Shown here: positions 1 through 6,047 of the stretch, in pieces
Layout: each line of letters starts with the position of its first letter
Position numbering within the stretch: position 1 is the stretch's first letter
Assembly: GCA_011620045.1 (NCBI GenBank)
Contig: WOZY01000031.1
Span: 1-7,533 of the forward strand
Length of the DNA stretch: 7,533 nucleotides
Source of the DNA: Mesotoga sp.
Lineage (GTDB): Bacteria; Thermotogota; Thermotogae; Petrotogales; Kosmotogaceae
Direction: 5' to 3'
Notes under the pieces: model-generated
The model's input: only the letters and a program-made list of their open reading frames with translations
Databases searched by the model: none
Told to the model about the DNA's origin: nothing
Program-made: the position numbers and the translations under genes

Positions 1-268
1 GCTCGGTACATTCAACACCCGCTTTGATCAATCTTTTGTAGAACTCATCAACTTCATCGGTAAGTAAAGTTATTATTGGATTATCTTCTCTAGGACTCAC
101 TTGAAGATGATGACAAAAACCAATCATACCACCGCCCACGGTGAAGAAAATCTGGCATGTCCCCTGATCTCTGAACAGTTCAAGTCCTATCAAATCTTTG
201 TAGAATGAACTCGTAATACTCAGGTCTCTTGTGCCAAAAAAAACGATAGTGTTTACTACCTTCACCAC
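1..268 (-). CDS. VOC (glyoxalase/bleomycin-resistance fold) family protein, N-terminal part
   Basis: Partial gene: it reads leftward and runs off the window edge, so only about 89 codons are seen. The N-terminus has the usual VOC first module: a beta strand (VVNTIVFFGTRD), then a helix with SSFYKDLIGLELF matching the family pattern 'D-x-x-x-S-x-x-F-Y-x-x-x-L-G-L', a second strand (CQIFFTVGGGMIGF) and DEVDEFYKRLIKAGVE, the typical helix after the third strand. VOC proteins bind a metal or small ligand between paired modules; members include glyoxalase I, dioxygenases and resistance proteins, so the substrate cannot be named. The usual first-strand His/Gln metal ligand is not obvious, so it may not be a true glyoxalase. 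Two tandem GTG codons (266-268 and 263-265) follow a GGGAGG SD, 5 and 8 nt away; either may start the protein. An 8-T homopolymer lies inside codons 9-11, but the frame stays sensible through it. Confidence 0.85.
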   Translation of the reverse strand, partial: MVKVVNTIVFFGTRDLSITSSFYKDLIGLELFRDQGTCQIFFTVGGGMIGFCHHLQVSPREDNPIITLLTDEVDEFYKRLIKAGVECTE

Positions 269-287
269 TCGATCCTCCCTTCAAAAC

Positions 288-314
288 AAGGGTCCGATCT
301 ACGATCGGACCCTT
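288..314 (-). terminator. Perfect 11-bp hairpin immediately before the VOC ribosome binding site
   Basis: Arms AAGGGTCCGAT (288-298) and ATCGGACCCTT (304-314) are perfect complements around a 5-nt loop. Read on the minus strand the stem is followed by TTGTTTTG, giving an intrinsic-terminator-like shape. It ends only about 20 nt before the VOC start codon, just upstream of the GGGAGG site. It could terminate read-through from the upstream FAD gene, act as a conditional attenuator for the VOC gene, or be a DNA operator. The structure is certain; the role is inferred. Confidence 0.55.
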
Positions 315-508
315 CCGGTTGATCTTCCATACATAATTCGGGTACTATGAGGACGGGTTGCACTTAAAAGGGTGTAGGTGTGCTTTGCACTGGTCTTGCT
401 ATCTTGCTAGAATCAATTTGTCTTTCATCTCGGTTTTACAAGGATTGAGACCCCTATATTGAACCAATAGTTCAGTAGAAATGTATATTTTTATTTGCTT
501 ATATATTA

Positions 509-537
509 CATTAAGTATTAAGCATTTCAGTTCTCAA
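509..537 (-). promoter_or_regulatory. Possible weak promoter for the VOC gene
   Basis: On the minus strand, TTGAGA (532-537) is followed after 17 nt by TTAATG (509-514), inside an AT-rich stretch. The -35 is good and the -10 is poor. If used, transcription would start near 502 and give a leader of roughly 235 nt that contains the 288-314 hairpin. This rests on weak sequence resemblance only. Confidence 0.22.
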
Positions 538-618
538 GAGTATCATCCTGTTTGGCAAATATGAGTTCTTGATCTGCACTAGCATCATCACAACAAGTGA
601 AGCTAACCGAGTCGATTT

Positions 619-640
619 GAAATCCTCTGATCAGGATTTC
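619..640. repeat. Perfect inverted repeat downstream of the FAD dehydrogenase gene
   Basis: Arms GAAATCCT (619-626) and AGGATTTC (633-640) flank a 6-nt loop CTGATC. It lies about 124 nt past the stop of the minus-strand FAD gene. No T run follows the stem on the minus strand, so it is a poor intrinsic terminator; it could be an mRNA 3'-end stabiliser or a protein site. Confidence 0.4.
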
Positions 641-763
641 CCGCATCGTCTCTTTTTAGGTTTGAATACAGAATCTGTACCTACTGACGTAGGATTGGTG
701 GTACGATAATGGAGCTACTGGCTTCTTTCGATAAGGAACAGCTCTTCCTGCGAAGCATTTGTC

Positions 764-2056
764 TTACGGACAGCGTTTCAATGCTAATTCCTGTTTGAGA
801 GAAGAGCCCAGAAGCCTTCCATGGCCAGTTGCATATGTTATGGATCTTGTGTGACCACTGCAATCACCGATGAACTTTAGATTCTTATATCGACCATTGT
901 TTATCTTATTCGAGTAAAACTTGACTTCAACGGCATACATAAGATTGTCAGGATAAGATACTCCAGGAATTACCTCGCTGAGTTTCTCAATAAACTCGGT
1001 AATGGAAACAGATATTCTCCTGGGCAACACAAGATTTATGTCACCCAAAATGAAATCGCTTTCCGGTAACGTAGGTTTAACCCTTCCCAACCTCTTTGTT
1101 CTCTTGGTCTGTATGAAGTCCTCATAGGTCTGTAGAATCACTTTCCTGCCACCGGCAAGAATGTTGCTTAATCTGCTTATATATGAGCCGTAACCTATTG
1201 GATCACGAAAAGGTTCGGTGAAACGCGTCGTGCAAAGTATTGCGAAGTTCGTGCTCTCTGAACTCCCTCCAGAATTGGAGTGGCCGTTCACGGTCACAAA
1301 ATCGTCGTAGTTCTCCAGAACGACCTTTCCAGATGGGTTATTGCAGAAAGTTCTCACTGTATATCCTGTCTTGGTCTTCAATCTAACCTTGAATTCGTAC
1401 ATCTCATTATTTATCTCTTCTACGACATGGTCGGGAAGTTCAAATCTGATTCCAATATCTACCGTGTTACTGGATGCGACGATCTCCGGATATCGACCTG
1501 CTACCTTTTTTATAAGCGAGTGACCACTCCTGCCCACAGCAACTACTACATAATCAAACTCGGCTTCGAATCCCTCTCCTCTAAGAACAATTCTTTCCTT
1601 TTCAATGTCGATTTCATCAACCCTCGAGCCAAAGTGAAAGTGGACGTTCTTTCTCTTTGAGAATTCGTCGAAAATCCTTGTAAGAACCGAACCCAGTTTA
1701 TCGGTCCCTATATGCCAAAACCTCGAGTTCACAGGCTCAAACCCTTTTTCATAGAAAAGGTCGAAGAATGAGGATTTTCTGTCAAAGGATGTACCTGTTT
1801 TGACGTTGAGCTTGTCTTCGGAATGCAGTTTTTCCAGATAGAAATCAACCACACTTTTCTGAATGGAGAGTGGAATCTCCATGTCGCCGCCCATAGTATC
1901 TGATACGAAAATCTTTCCATCAGACCTTATTCCGCTTATGCTTGAACTAAAAATATCCTTTGAGCGTTCAAGAATGTGAATCTCATGATTCTCATCAATC
2001 ACCTCACTCAAGAAGCCTATTGACGCCGCTCCAAATCCAATAACCCCAATTTTCAT
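764..2056 (-). CDS. FAD-dependent dehydrogenase (COG2509-like)
   Basis: 430-residue flavoprotein. It opens directly with an FAD-binding Rossmann motif: MKIGVIGFGAASIGF gives G7-x-G9-x4-G14, and E30 at the end of the second strand (HILERS) fits the acidic residue that binds the FAD ribose. DYVVVAVGRSG in the middle is the second dinucleotide-fold signature. Near the C-terminus GDCSGHTRSITYATGHGRLLG (from about residue 397) is the 'GD' motif plus the helix typical of these dehydrogenases, where the Asp contacts the FAD ribityl/phosphate. This overall plan matches the uncharacterised COG2509 group; the substrate is unknown. ATG at 2056 is chosen because the Rossmann strand begins there and AAGGA lies 8 nt upstream; the frame is open further upstream, but that would overlap the preceding gene. 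It follows the malate/lactate dehydrogenase gene by 43 nt, so the pair is probably co-transcribed and may share a redox task (inference). Confidence 0.85.
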   Translation of the reverse strand: MKIGVIGFGAASIGFLSEVIDENHEIHILERSKDIFSSSISGIRSDGKIFVSDTMGGDMEIPLSIQKSVVDFYLEKLHSEDKLNVKTGTSFDRKSSFFDLFYEKGFEPVNSRFWHIGTDKLGSVLTRIFDEFSKRKNVHFHFGSRVDEIDIEKERIVLRGEGFEAEFDYVVVAVGRSGHSLIKKVAGRYPEIVASSNTVDIGIRFELPDHVVEEINNEMYEFKVRLKTKTGYTVRTFCNNPSGKVVLENYDDFVTVNGHSNSGGSSESTNFAILCTTRFTEPFRDPIGYGSYISRLSNILAGGRKVILQTYEDFIQTKRTKRLGRVKPTLPESDFILGDINLVLPRRISVSITEFIEKLSEVIPGVSYPDNLMYAVEVKFYSNKINNGRYKNLKFIGDCSGHTRSITYATGHGRLLGSSLKQELALKRCP

Positions 2057-2099
2057 GTGATAAGTCCTTAACGGACAATTCACCTCCCCCGGTGCATCG

Positions 2100-3221
2100 T
2101 CATTCCCAGCTAAATCTGTATTTATCAAGCCCCAGCTCATCCCTAAGCTGCACTAGTTGTTTCCTCAAACTCTCATCCAAAGGGGCTCCTTTGTCCTTTC
2201 TTGACTGCCATGCGAGGTATTCCTTCTCGCCAGCGGTAAAGATCCGCTCTTGACCGGGGGCCTTCTTCGATGCCCTAAGCTCTCTGAGGATATCACCTGC
2301 AAGTTTTCTGAATTCTTCTACTGGTGTGAACGGTTCGATATCTATTGCAATGAAGAAATGTCCTATTGGAATAGGCCTCTTTTCACTATTAGACCCTACA
2401 CCCGTCAGCATCTTCAAATAGCTGCCTGCCTGCAAAGCAGCCGAAAGAATCTCAACTACTGTAGCGTAGCCATATCCCTTGTATCCGGCAGTTTCCTCAC
2501 CAATACCTCCCAGCGGAGTCAAAGCGGCTTTCCCTCTTGTGAGATCAATCAGAATTTGCTGAGTATCTGTTCTCGGTTTACCATCAAGACCAATCACCCA
2601 ACCTTCAGGCAGCTCCTTGCCAGCTCTGGCATAGACTTCAATCTTTCCTCTCTGAGCCACAGAAGTGGCGCAGTCGAGAACAAAGGGGAAGTCTTCGTCT
2701 GTGGGAATCCCGAAAGTGAGTGGATTAGTTCCCAGCATATTCTCCACTCCGAAAGTTGGCGCAGTAGATGGGCGAGCATTCGTGCCAGTAACTCCTATCA
2801 TCCCCTTTTCAATGGCCATCATTGGATAATAGCCAGCTATTCCGTAATGTGTCGAATTGCGCGCCGCCACCATACCCATTCCATAGGTCTTCGCCTTCTC
2901 AATTGCGAGCTTCATTGATTTGTAAGCGACAACATGTCCCATGCCGTTGTGCCCGTCAATTACAGCTGTCGTGGGGCTTTCTCTAATAATCTCAAACTCT
3001 GTGACTGGATTCTGAATTCCTGACCTAATGCGATCAACGTAGATTGGTTTCAACCTGCCTATTCCATGTGAGTCGATTCCTCTCTTGTCTGAAGTTATGA
3101 GAACATTGGCACAAACACTTGCATCCTCTTCAGGAACGCCGACACCAACAAAAACATCTTTCATAAAGGCTTCTAAAGTATCAAAGTCAACCCACGCAAC
3201 ATTGTCATACATGTTTTCCAC
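2100..3221 (-). CDS. Malate/L-lactate dehydrogenase family NAD(P)-dependent oxidoreductase (Ldh_2)
   Basis: 373-residue cytosolic enzyme of the type-2 malate/L-lactate dehydrogenase family (AllD/YiaK/ComC type), unrelated to classical LDH/MDH. Family members reduce 2-oxoacids to 2-hydroxyacids, or the reverse, with NAD(P)H. Signatures in order: DSHGIGRLKPIY (residues 50-61), carrying the conserved active-site His52, Arg56 and Tyr61; NSTHYGIAGYY (122-132) with the second conserved His125; TGTNARPSTAPTFG and LGTNPLTFGIP (145-173); LDCATS (182-187); and GYKGYGYATVVEILS (246-260) near the cofactor/dimer region. Length is normal. The start is GTG at 3221, since AAAGGAGGG lies 6 nt upstream; the internal ATG three codons later is too far from that site. 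The exact substrate (malate, lactate, sulfolactate, ureidoglycolate, diketogulonate) cannot be told from sequence alone. It is the first gene of a probable operon with the FAD dehydrogenase and is divergent from the flavin reductase gene. Confidence 0.93.
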   Translation of the reverse strand: MENMYDNVAWVDFDTLEAFMKDVFVGVGVPEEDASVCANVLITSDKRGIDSHGIGRLKPIYVDRIRSGIQNPVTEFEIIRESPTTAVIDGHNGMGHVVAYKSMKLAIEKAKTYGMGMVAARNSTHYGIAGYYPMMAIEKGMIGVTGTNARPSTAPTFGVENMLGTNPLTFGIPTDEDFPFVLDCATSVAQRGKIEVYARAGKELPEGWVIGLDGKPRTDTQQILIDLTRGKAALTPLGGIGEETAGYKGYGYATVVEILSAALQAGSYLKMLTGVGSNSEKRPIPIGHFFIAIDIEPFTPVEEFRKLAGDILRELRASKKAPGQERIFTAGEKEYLAWQSRKDKGAPLDESLRKQLVQLRDELGLDKYRFSWE

Positions 3222-3248
3222 AAAATCCCTCCTTTCTTTCTACAGCCA

Positions 3249-3282
3249 ATTATACAATCAGCATAAACCATATACAGTTTAT
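3249..3282 (-). promoter_or_regulatory. Promoter with overlapping dyad operator for the malate/lactate dehydrogenase operon
   Basis: On the minus strand a perfect TATAAT lies at 3249-3254, predicting a start near 3242 and a leader of about 20 nt. The -35 position (3272-3277, CTGTAT) is poor. It is covered by a dyad at 3263-3282, arms ATAAAC and GTTTAT with partial symmetry between them (8 of 10 positions match). A poor -35 under a dyad is the arrangement expected for a promoter controlled by a bound regulator; whether activator or repressor is unknown. Confidence 0.5.
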
Positions 3283-3380
3283 CAAGTAATCTTCGATTCA
3301 ACCTGGTGCATCTGTCCTCAGAATCCTTTGTCCTCGTGGCAGATTAGACGATTATCTCAGAACTCTCAGCAGGAGACGGC

Positions 3381-3410
3381 TTGCTTTTATGAGAAAAAAT
3401 CGAGTACAAT
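3381..3410 (+). promoter_or_regulatory. Promoter for the flavin reductase-like gene
   Basis: TTGCTT (3381-3386) and TACAAT (3405-3410) are separated by 18 nt, a fair match to a housekeeping promoter. Predicted start near 3417, giving a leader of about 64 nt before the GTG at 3481. Within that leader TCACA (3426-3430) and TGTGA (3442-3446) form a short inverted repeat. Confidence 0.45.
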
Positions 3411-3480
3411 GGATTTACGGAAAGTTCACATCATAGAGCTTTGTGATCATCCTATAGTTCGTTAGTTTTAAGAAAGAACG

Positions 3481-4071
3481 GTGAATCGCTTGAAAGACAG
3501 AATTGGACCGGGAGTATATCTTTATCCTATGCCATTAATAGTGGTTGGTACGATGAACGAAGATAGGCCTAATTACACTACAGTTGCCTTTTGTGGGGTT
3601 GTTGAAGTTCAACCGCCAATGCTCCAGATTTCTTTGGCAAAGACCAGGCTTAGCTGTAAGAATATTGAGGAGTCCGGTTACTTCAGTGTGAATGTCCCCT
3701 CTCTCGACATGCTTAGAGGTGTAGATTATATGGGAATCTACTCCGGAAAGACCACTGACAAGTCCGAGCTTTTCGGCACTTTCTTTGGAGAAAGTGGAAG
3801 CGTTCCAATGATCGAAGAAGCGCCTTTGAATATGGAATGCAAGTTGGTCAAGAGTTCTGAATTTGGTGGAGTACACGTGACATTCGTCGGCGAAGTTATT
3901 CAAACATATTGTGCAGAGTCGTGCCTTGTCGACGGTCTTCCAGACATAAGGAAGATCAGTCCAGTGACGTTCTCAGTCTACGATAACTCCTACTGGTCTA
4001 TTGGTATGCACCTTGGAAAGGCATGGAATATCGGTATAAAGTACACCCCTCCAAGAGAGGGCGTAGAATAA
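3481..4071 (+). CDS. Flavin reductase-like / flavoredoxin family FMN-binding protein
   Basis: 196 residues, the normal size for the flavin-reductase-like FMN-binding domain (PF01613), a split-barrel fold. Visible family features: YPMPLIVVGTM at residues 15-25 (first strand), RPNYTTVAFCGVVEVQPPM (29-47) with the usual 'N-x-x-x-x-x-x-x-x-x-x-x-P-P' pattern, SLAKTRLSCKNIEESGYFSVN (51-71), and SGKTTDKSELF (88-98), the loop near the FMN phosphate/isoalloxazine. Members bind FMN and work as flavin reductases or as electron carriers (flavoredoxin); which applies here is unresolved. The start is uncertain: GTG at 3481 has only a weak purine-rich AAGAAAG upstream, while TTG at 3490 (giving MKDRIGPGVYLYPMP) has GGTGA 5 nt before it and matches common family N-termini. 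It is divergent from the dehydrogenase operon and convergent with the C69 dipeptidase. Confidence 0.88.
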   Translation: MNRLKDRIGPGVYLYPMPLIVVGTMNEDRPNYTTVAFCGVVEVQPPMLQISLAKTRLSCKNIEESGYFSVNVPSLDMLRGVDYMGIYSGKTTDKSELFGTFFGESGSVPMIEEAPLNMECKLVKSSEFGGVHVTFVGEVIQTYCAESCLVDGLPDIRKISPVTFSVYDNSYWSIGMHLGKAWNIGIKYTPPREGVE

Positions 4072-4091
4072 GCCCCGCTTTTGGAGGGGTG
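4044..4091. terminator. Bidirectional terminator hairpin between convergent genes
   Basis: CACCCCTCCAA (4044-4054) pairs perfectly with TTGGAGGGGTG (4081-4091). The stem extends inward through GAG/CTT (one G-U) and GGGC (4059-4062) with GCCC (4072-4075), leaving a loop of about 9 nt. It covers the last codons and stop of the flavin reductase gene and ends 8 nt before the dipeptidase stop codon on the other strand. T runs are interrupted on both sides (TTTCATTTCTT on plus), so termination strength is uncertain, but position and stem strength fit a shared terminator. Confidence 0.6.
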
Positions 4092-4098
4092 AGATGTT

Positions 4099-5817
4099 TC
4101 ATTTCTTCTCGTAAGAGGTCGGTCCTTCAGACCAATCTGTTTTGTCTAGCCATTCTTTTGGATAGCCTGTTGGCTGGGCCATATTGCCTTTCTCGCTCAT
4201 GAACCCATCGTTATACTTCACTATCAAATACTCTGAGAATTCCCACCAGGCCTGGACAATCTCTTGAGAGTTTCTTGAACAGAATCGCGAAAGATACTCA
4301 GCAGCCTCCCTAGGTTTTGTCGGGAGAATCGAGGCAACACTTGATTCGATTTCCGGAAGGCGACTGAGAGAAAGAGCTTCATATTTCTGTTGCATTAGTC
4401 TGATTTCTTCGTGCATGTAACTATATTTTAGAGCGGCCCAGTTGGACACAAAATTGAACGCCCACCAGGCGCTGTCCCTGCTGAAGTTTGAAGTATCGCA
4501 GACTTGAATAGAATCAGGCAGATTACTGACTCCTGTGTAGAAGGGAATGAAACAAGTGTCCGCAGGCTTATCGAGGCCTAGCCACATTATTCCTCCGATG
4601 GGATCTGGAAGCCATTCTCTTCCCTGACACACGAAAGTGTATCCACAATATGTTACTGATACAGGTCTTTCCCAAGCGCCTTCAAGTTGGCGCGAAGGAT
4701 CTCCAACGTCACCCTGTCCGTCGTAGGGGCCGTAAAACCTGTCTGGATAACCAAATGGACCGGCGGCAATCCCTTTTGTTAGGTCAAACTCCGTTCCTTC
4801 ATAGTGATCCCGGTATAGGTTCATCACGTCACTTGCTGAGAGCTTTCTGTCCGGTTTTACCGAGAATGGATATTCTCTTGTGAAACCGTCTTCTACCCAG
4901 GGAGAAAGGTTTAGGCTGGGAGAGATTAGGGAGAAAAGACGCCATACTCTCCTCAAGGAGTAGTAGGGGTGATTGTATTCTCCAAGACTCACAGTTTTCA
5001 GCCAGTCAAGAAGGCCATCTTCGGGATTCCACCATCCGAATTTCTCTGCAACTTCGTGAAGAGTCTTTCCGAAAAGGAAATCGGAGTCTTCGGGATCGAT
5101 TTCCCTTATTCGGAATTGGTTTGCAGCCACGAAGACTTCTCCGTCGGGAACCTTTTTTGCAGCCCAAAGTCCTCCTGTACCTTCAGGAGAAGGAGCCATC
5201 TCAATGATCCACGCTTCGTTTGGATCGGCGACAGGCAGTGTTTCACCTGTACCGTAGTATCCATATTCTTCAATCAAAAAACCTATCATTTCAACGGCTT
5301 CTCGAGCAGTTTTGCAGCGTTCCAGAGCAACTCGAGAAAGCTCCGAGGAGTAGAAAATCCTTTTCCCAGGTTCGGGGCCGATCTGAACCTTTGCTCCGTT
5401 TGTGCATTCGCCAAACATCAGTTGATGTTCGTTCATTATCCCGTATGAGCCGTCGAAATAGGCATATGTGTGTGCTACTTGGGGAATCATTCCTATTGGA
5501 ATTGAAGCTGGATAGCCAGATGTATCATAGGCAGGAGCTCTGTCCGACACAATCCTTGGATAAATAAAGCTGTTATACTGAGGGAATTCGCCTGTCGCGA
5601 CTGCCGTACAATAAACAGGTCTAAATGATCCGGGTTCATGATCTTGGGCAGGGACATAGACTATTCTCTGATCGGCGAGATCGTTGTCGTCTGAATGAGC
5701 AACAATCATTGATCCATCAGCACTTGCACCTTTAGTTACAATGAGTGTCGTACATGCAAAGGAAGCGCCAACAACGATTACAAAGATAAAGAGGAAACAT
5801 ACTTTTGAAACTTTCAT
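4099..5817 (-). CDS. Secreted C69-family dipeptidase (PepD-like Ntn-hydrolase)
   Basis: 572 residues. Residues 1-21 are a signal peptide: basic start (MKVSKV), hydrophobic core, and SFA before C22. The mature start CTTLIVTKGASADGSMIVAH and SDDND match the N-terminus of peptidase family C69, whose N-terminal cysteine is the nucleophile of an Ntn-hydrolase. Further family blocks: AYFDGSYGIMNEHQLMFGECT (119-139), EAVEMIGFLIEEYG (173-186), GETLPVADPNEAWIIEM (191-207) and WAAKKVPDGEVFVAANQFRI (218-237). Known C69 enzymes hydrolyse dipeptides; this one would act outside the cytoplasmic membrane. SFA|C fits signal peptidase I rather than a lipobox, so signal cleavage alone would free the catalytic Cys22. 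ATG at 5817 has GAGGTGA 6 nt upstream. It follows the transglutaminase-like gene on the same strand by 83-103 nt, probably as an operon. Confidence 0.92.
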   Translation of the reverse strand: MKVSKVCFLFIFVIVVGASFACTTLIVTKGASADGSMIVAHSDDNDLADQRIVYVPAQDHEPGSFRPVYCTAVATGEFPQYNSFIYPRIVSDRAPAYDTSGYPASIPIGMIPQVAHTYAYFDGSYGIMNEHQLMFGECTNGAKVQIGPEPGKRIFYSSELSRVALERCKTAREAVEMIGFLIEEYGYYGTGETLPVADPNEAWIIEMAPSPEGTGGLWAAKKVPDGEVFVAANQFRIREIDPEDSDFLFGKTLHEVAEKFGWWNPEDGLLDWLKTVSLGEYNHPYYSLRRVWRLFSLISPSLNLSPWVEDGFTREYPFSVKPDRKLSASDVMNLYRDHYEGTEFDLTKGIAAGPFGYPDRFYGPYDGQGDVGDPSRQLEGAWERPVSVTYCGYTFVCQGREWLPDPIGGIMWLGLDKPADTCFIPFYTGVSNLPDSIQVCDTSNFSRDSAWWAFNFVSNWAALKYSYMHEEIRLMQQKYEALSLSRLPEIESSVASILPTKPREAAEYLSRFCSRNSQEIVQAWWEFSEYLIVKYNDGFMSEKGNMAQPTGYPKEWLDKTDWSEGPTSYEKK

Positions 5818-5900
5818 ACTGACTCACCTCTCTTCAGTTGGAAGGCAGATCTAGATTCTTAACTTCTCTACAGTTCAGGAGACTTTGGACTCGCGCGTCC

Positions 5901-6047
5901 CTAACGCATCAGTGATGTGTTTACTGAAAATCCTTCCAGAACAGCGAAAGAAACAGAAGGATCTTCATTAGCGATTTCACAATCAACAAATAGCAACTGC
6001 ATTGCAAGGCTAAGGTATTGGATATCAAGAGGTCCTCTTTCGGTTCC
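5901..6047 (-). other. Likely true C-terminus of the transglutaminase-like protein in the -1 frame
   Basis: Reading from the GGG run at 6046-6048 in the -1 frame gives 48 codons beginning GTERGPLDIQYLSLAMQLLF and ending GFSVNTSLMR, stop TAG at 5901-5903. Its balanced composition looks coding, unlike the Cys/Leu/Phe-rich tail of the overlapping frame. One extra G in the run would join the frames as QNSVNR-GTERGPL; the distance 7321 to 5901 (1421 nt) is exactly one base short of an intact 474-codon gene. Confidence 0.65.

Larger units (their letters stand above)
269..763. other. Long intergenic region without a convincing gene
   Basis: About 495 nt between the stop of the FAD dehydrogenase gene and the start of the VOC gene, both on the minus strand. 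It holds two perfect inverted repeats (288-314 and 619-640), a weak minus-strand promoter candidate (509-537), and one 39-codon minus-strand ORF (646-527) with no good SD. The stretch 481-525 is very AT-rich. I find no tRNA-like fold or known riboswitch motif. Such a long gap between two same-strand genes, with a hairpin directly before the second gene, suggests that the VOC gene is transcribed separately from the FAD gene. Confidence 0.6.

Noticed and set aside
236..243. Frameshift at the 8-A/T homopolymer in the VOC gene
   Set aside because: The translation on both sides of the run fits the VOC first strand and helix in a single frame, so no shift is needed.
433..470. Short motif ending GGATTGAGACC resembling a CRISPR repeat end
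   Set aside because: It occurs once only, with no repeated copies at spacer distance and no cas genes.
288..540. T-box or other known riboswitch in the VOC leader
   Set aside because: No T-box core sequence and no recognisable cobalamin, c-di-GMP or fluoride riboswitch motif was seen by eye.
2057..2140. Upstream extension of the FAD dehydrogenase frame to 2140
   Set aside because: It would add 28 residues before the Rossmann strand and overlap the dehydrogenase 3' end; ATG 2056 has AAGGA at 8 nt.
2250..2918. Long plus-strand open frame opposite the malate/lactate dehydrogenase gene
   Set aside because: It is antisense to a clear enzyme gene, has no family pattern and no SD-linked start; it is an overlap artefact of the coding strand.
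3426..3446. CRP/FNR-type binding site
   Set aside because: The order is TCACA-N11-TGTGA, not TGTGA-N6-TCACA, and it lies downstream of the predicted start; kept only as a short inverted repeat.
4969..5448. Plus-strand open frame of 159 codons opposite the dipeptidase gene
   Set aside because: Its composition is cysteine/serine/phenylalanine-rich and unlike a protein, and the minus strand carries conserved C69 motifs throughout.
5740..5817. Dipeptidase as a lipoprotein
   Set aside because: The residues before C22 (S-F-A) do not form a standard lipobox, and C22 is needed as the free N-terminal nucleophile of the C69 family.
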